DNA of 64,000 bases, from the NCBI GenBank assembly GCA_963799395.1, contig CAWCWZ010000056.1, positions 1 to 64,000 of the forward strand. The letters are read 5' to 3'. The position numbers and the translations under genes were made by a program. Source of the DNA: Bog-752 sp963799395 (GTDB taxonomy: Bacteria > Actinomycetota > Thermoleophilia > UBA2241). Below the pieces are notes generated by a model. The model saw nothing but the letters and a program-made list of their open reading frames with translations, was not told the DNA's origin and made no database searches. Of the stretch, positions 61,374-64,000 are shown piece after piece. How positions within the stretch are numbered: position 1 is the stretch's first letter; each line of letters opens with the position of its first letter.

Positions 61374-62441
61374 CTACGAGGCGACCTGCAGCACCGCCGC
61401 GCCGCGGATGCCATCGTGCTTGAGCGCGATCAGCGCGTCGTTGGCCTCCTCGAGCGGGAACACCTGGATCTCGGTGGCGATGGGGATGGCCGCCGCCAGG
61501 CGGAGCAGCTCGGCGGCGTCGCGACGCGTCGAGTTGGTGACGCTGCGGATCACCCGCTCCCGGTAGATCAGGGGATAGTCGATGGCCGGCACCGGCGACG
61601 AGTAGATGCCGCCCATGGCGACCGTGCCGCCCTTGTCGAGGGCCTTGAGGGCGTCGATCACGAGCTCGCCGGCCGGGGCGAAGATGATGGCCGCGTCGAG
61701 CTTGATCTCGGGATCGCCTCCCGGCGCCTCGTCGGCCGCGCCGGCCCACACGGCGCCGAGCTCGCGGGCGAGCCGCCGGTGCTTCTCTTCGCGCGTGAAG
61801 GCGTAGACCTCGGCGCCCCAGTAGCGGGCGATCTGCAGGCAGATGTGGGCGGCAGCGCCGAAACCGTAGAGGCCGAGGCGGCGGCCGGCGGCCGCGCCGG
61901 CTCCGGCGGGACCGGCGGCCGCCTCCCTGCCGTGTCCCCAGGGCACGAGGCCCGACAGCCACAGCGAGCGGTAGCCGATGATGCCGGCGCAGAGCAGCGG
62001 CGCCGCGGCGAGGTCGCTCAGGTCTTCGTGCAGCGCGTAGCTGAACGCCGCCGGCGCCACGACGAGCTCGGCGTAGCCGCCGTCGACGTCCCAGCCGGTG
62101 AACTTCGCGGCGTCGCAGAGGTTCTCGTCGCCGCGCCGGCAGTAGCGGCAGGTGCCGTCGGTCCAGTGCAGCCAGGGCACCCCGACGCGGTCGCCGAGCC
62201 GGTGCTCGGTCACGCCCTCGCCGAGCTCGGCGACCCGGCCCACGATCTGATGACCGGGCACGACCGGCGACCTGTGCGGCGGTAGCTCGCCTTCGCAGAC
62301 GTGCAGATCGGTGTGGCACACGCCGCAGGCGCTCACCGCGATCAGGATCTCGCCCGGGCCGGGGTGCGGCTGGGGGAGCTCGACGAGCTCCAGCGGCCGC
62401 TCGTCGATCGGTTTGGGCTGGCGCAGCAGCATCGCTCTCAT
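61374..62441 (-). CDS. Zinc-dependent alcohol dehydrogenase
   Basis: 355 residues, MDR family. Catalytic zinc ligands in SACGVCHTDLHVCEGE and VPGHQIVGRV; NAD-binding GLYGFGAAAHICLQIARYWG. The structural-zinc lobe reads TDGTCRYCRRGDENLC, with Asp where the first of four Cys is usual. An Ala/Gly insert (AAAGPAGAGAAAGRR) before the Rossmann fold is encoded by an imperfect GC palindrome near 61886-61935. Resembles actinobacterial AdhA-type enzymes. Confidence 0.88.
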   Translation of the reverse strand: MRAMLLRQPKPIDERPLELVELPQPHPGPGEILIAVSACGVCHTDLHVCEGELPPHRSPVVPGHQIVGRVAELGEGVTEHRLGDRVGVPWLHWTDGTCRYCRRGDENLCDAAKFTGWDVDGGYAELVVAPAAFSYALHEDLSDLAAAPLLCAGIIGYRSLWLSGLVPWGHGREAAAGPAGAGAAAGRRLGLYGFGAAAHICLQIARYWGAEVYAFTREEKHRRLARELGAVWAGAADEAPGGDPEIKLDAAIIFAPAGELVIDALKALDKGGTVAMGGIYSSPVPAIDYPLIYRERVIRSVTNSTRRDAAELLRLAAAIPIATEIQVFPLEEANDALIALKHDGIRGAAVLQVAS

Positions 62442-62520
62442 GCGGACCTCCGCGAGGTGGTTGCCGAGATGATACCCGGGCCGTGCCGGCGGCCCCGTTT
62501 GCGGCGAGCCGCCGCGTGCG

Positions 62521-63331
62521 CTACGTCAGCACGTCCTTGCGGCTGAACACCACCCACGCCGCCAGCAGCAGGACGCCGGTCGTCACCCCGTAGTTCAGCA
62601 GCGCCTGGCGGATCGGCGGCCAGTAGATCGGGTAGCGGAACAGGTTCAGGAACGCGAGGCGGTAGGTCGAGTACGTGTAGGGCTTCATGAAGTCGAAGAC
62701 GCTGAAGGCGTTGAGGATGGTGAGCACGGTGAAGACGGCGATGGCGATCGTCGCCGCCGTGAGGCTCGAGTCGCTGAACGTCGAGATGAAGAGCGCGATC
62801 GTCAGTGAGCAGACCGCGCCGGCGACCACCAGCAGGTAGGCGACGACGATCAGGGCCAGGGCGTGACGCGCGCCGATCGTCGTGCCCGACAGGGTGACCA
62901 GCGGGTGCAGGCCGAAGGCGGCGATCCCCGCGACCAGCGACACGACGGCCACCAGCAGCGCTCCGGCCAGCGCGTAGAGCACGGCCATCGCCCACTTGGT
63001 GAGGAGCACGCCCGTGCGGCTCACCGGCCGCGAGAGCCAGGTCTTGAGCGTGCCGCCCTCGGCCTCGCTCGCCACCGACGAGGCGCCGCCCATGGCCGCG
63101 ATGATCGGCAGCAGGAACGACGCCAGCGCGATCAGCGCCGAGAGCATGACGAGCAGCCCGTTCTGGCTGACGTGGGCCACGAAAGGCGGCTCGCCGGGGT
63201 CCTGTGGCCGGGGCTTCTGCAGCGCTCCCGGCCGCGACCACGATCACCGGCACGAGCACGAGGCCCACCCAGCCGATATAGGTGCGCTTCTGGTTTAGGA
63301 TCTTGCTCAGTTCGAGGCGAAGTAGCCTCAT
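62521..63331 (-). CDS. ABC-2 type transporter permease, one frameshift
   Basis: Six-helix ABC-2 permease. N-terminus LLRLELSKILNQKRTYIGWV; after a frame change near 63215, HVSQNGLLVMLSALIALASF, GGTLKTWLSRPVSRTGVLLT (the conserved cytosolic loop), IGARHALALIVVAYLLVVAG and the last helix before VFSRKDVLT. About 270 residues. A close paralog lies directly upstream, so the two probably form a heterodimer or arose by duplication; the ATPase gene must lie beyond the window. Confidence 0.85.
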
Positions 63332-63467
63332 CCGCGCCTCCCGGCGCCGCGTCCGTCGGCGCCACGCCCACCGCCGGCGCCGCGCCTCCCAGCGCCGCGA
63401 CCGCCGGCGCCGCGCCGCCCCGGGCCGGGCTTCGGTCGCGCCCAGGCCGCCCGCGTCGGGTCCGCCG
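63332..63467. repeat. GC-rich imperfect repeats between the paralogous permeases
   Basis: The spacer contains about four imperfect copies of CGGCGCCGCG spaced by 20-30 bases. No gene is convincing. Confidence 0.5.
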
Positions 63468-64000
63468 CTACGTGAGGATGTCCTTGCGCCGGAAGATCAG
63501 CCACGACACGAGGAGCAGGCCGGCGACGGTGACCCCGTAGACGAGCAGGGCGTCGCGGATGGGGTGCCAGTAGATCGGGTCGCGGAAGAGGTTGGTGAAG
63601 GCCAGGTTGTAGCTCGTGAAGGTGTAAGGCTTCATGAAGTCGAAGTAGCTGAAGCCGTTCAGAATCGTGAGTACGACGAACACGACCATGGCGCTGATGG
63701 CGGCCGTCAGGCTCGAGTCGGTGAGGGTCGAGACGAAGAGCGCGAGCGAGATCATGCAGAGCAGGGCCGCCAGGATGAGCAGATTGGCGAGCACGATACG
63801 CTCGAGCCCGGCGCCGATGCTGATGGTGGTGCCCGACAGCGTGGTGAGCGGATGGGCGCCGAACACGAGCCAGCCCGCCACGAGGCCGCCGACGCCCACG
63901 AGGAGCATGCCGACGACGATGTAGAGGATGGCCACGCCCCACTTCGAGAAGAGCACGCCGGCGCGTCCGACCGGCCGGCTCATCCAGGTCTTCATCGTGC
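63468..64000 (-). CDS. ABC-2 type transporter permease, cut by the window edge
   Basis: C-terminal two thirds of a second ABC-2 permease: MKTWMSRPVGRAGVLFSKWG, SIGAGLERIVLANLLILAAL, FSYFDFMKPYTFTSYNLAFT, NLFRDPIYWHPIRDALLVYG and WLIFRRKDILT. It shares FDFMKPYTxxxYxLAFxNLF and YWxPIRxALLxYGVT with the permease at 62521-63331, showing tandem duplication. The N-terminus lies beyond position 64000. Confidence 0.88.
   Translation of the reverse strand, partial: TMKTWMSRPVGRAGVLFSKWGVAILYIVVGMLLVGVGGLVAGWLVFGAHPLTTLSGTTISIGAGLERIVLANLLILAALLCMISLALFVSTLTDSSLTAAISAMVVFVVLTILNGFSYFDFMKPYTFTSYNLAFTNLFRDPIYWHPIRDALLVYGVTVAGLLLVSWLIFRRKDILT

Noticed and set aside
61886..61935. GC palindrome in the alcohol dehydrogenase gene as a further member of the hairpin set
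   Set aside because: Pairing is imperfect and a run of Ala/Gly codons explains it; not counted with the near-perfect hairpins.

Overview
High-GC bacterial DNA with many GTG starts and tightly overlapping operons. The gene set (CoA-acylating methylmalonate-semialdehyde dehydrogenase, actinobacterial-type hemE/hemH/hemG, a DesK/NarL-type kinase beside several universal stress proteins, FAD and Hdr-type redox modules) suggests an actinobacterium, perhaps a deep-branching, facultatively or strictly anaerobic lineage. This placement is inference. Many genes carry single-base frameshifts although both sides of each break still code for the expected protein. I read most of these as uncorrected sequencing or assembly indels and annotate the intact gene span; genes lacking whole domains are called pseudogenes.

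Layout. 0-5 kb: end of an AprA/AprB-like flavoprotein-ferredoxin pair, a TetR regulator divergent from mmsA, an ATPase remnant, a Fur-family regulator. 5-10 kb: a membrane-anchored SGNH-like protein and a cobUTSC operon behind a cobalamin riboswitch. 10-15.5 kb: three universal stress proteins, a DUF2007 protein, a LuxR-type two-component pair and an RsbW-like ATPase. 15.5-19 kb: a Crp/Fnr regulator, a two-cluster ferredoxin and an anaerobic CO dehydrogenase (cooS), with two inverted repeats that look like Crp/Fnr-family operators.

19.2-22.1 kb: an integron cassette array. It has the truncated N-terminus of an integron-type integrase, an attI-like core site, three attC sites of one family (each with the extrahelical C in the left arm) and four cassettes, all encoding toxin-antitoxin genes: Phd/RelE, MNT/HepT, AbrB/Doc on the reverse strand, and HigB with a lost HigA. 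With no working integrase this is a CALIN-type cluster. It is followed by an accessory stretch (22-31 kb) of acetyltransferases, small methyltransferases, a VOC protein, an LD-carboxypeptidase fusion, a serine hydrolase and two genes with central deletions.

31-49 kb is more chromosomal: rlmKL, recQ, a peptide-binding lipoprotein-like gene with dppA, DUF72, an amino-acid-oxidase-like flavoprotein, a radical SAM protein, small membrane proteins and hemE-hemH-hemG. Several coding regions here contain near-perfect 19-24 bp hairpins.

50-60 kb is an intact, gap-free heterodisulfide-reductase-like operon: hdrB, an HdrA with an inserted GltD/NfnB-like domain, mvhD, a ferredoxin, an HdrA-MvhD fusion, an HdrC-HdrB fusion and hdrC, then a MoaD/ThiS-like protein. 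This is the best candidate for a new flavin-based electron-bifurcating or confurcating complex. Together with cooS it suggests energy metabolism based on low-potential electrons. 60-64 kb holds nadA, a Cdd1-like protein, an alcohol dehydrogenase and two tandem ABC-2 permeases, the second cut by the window edge.
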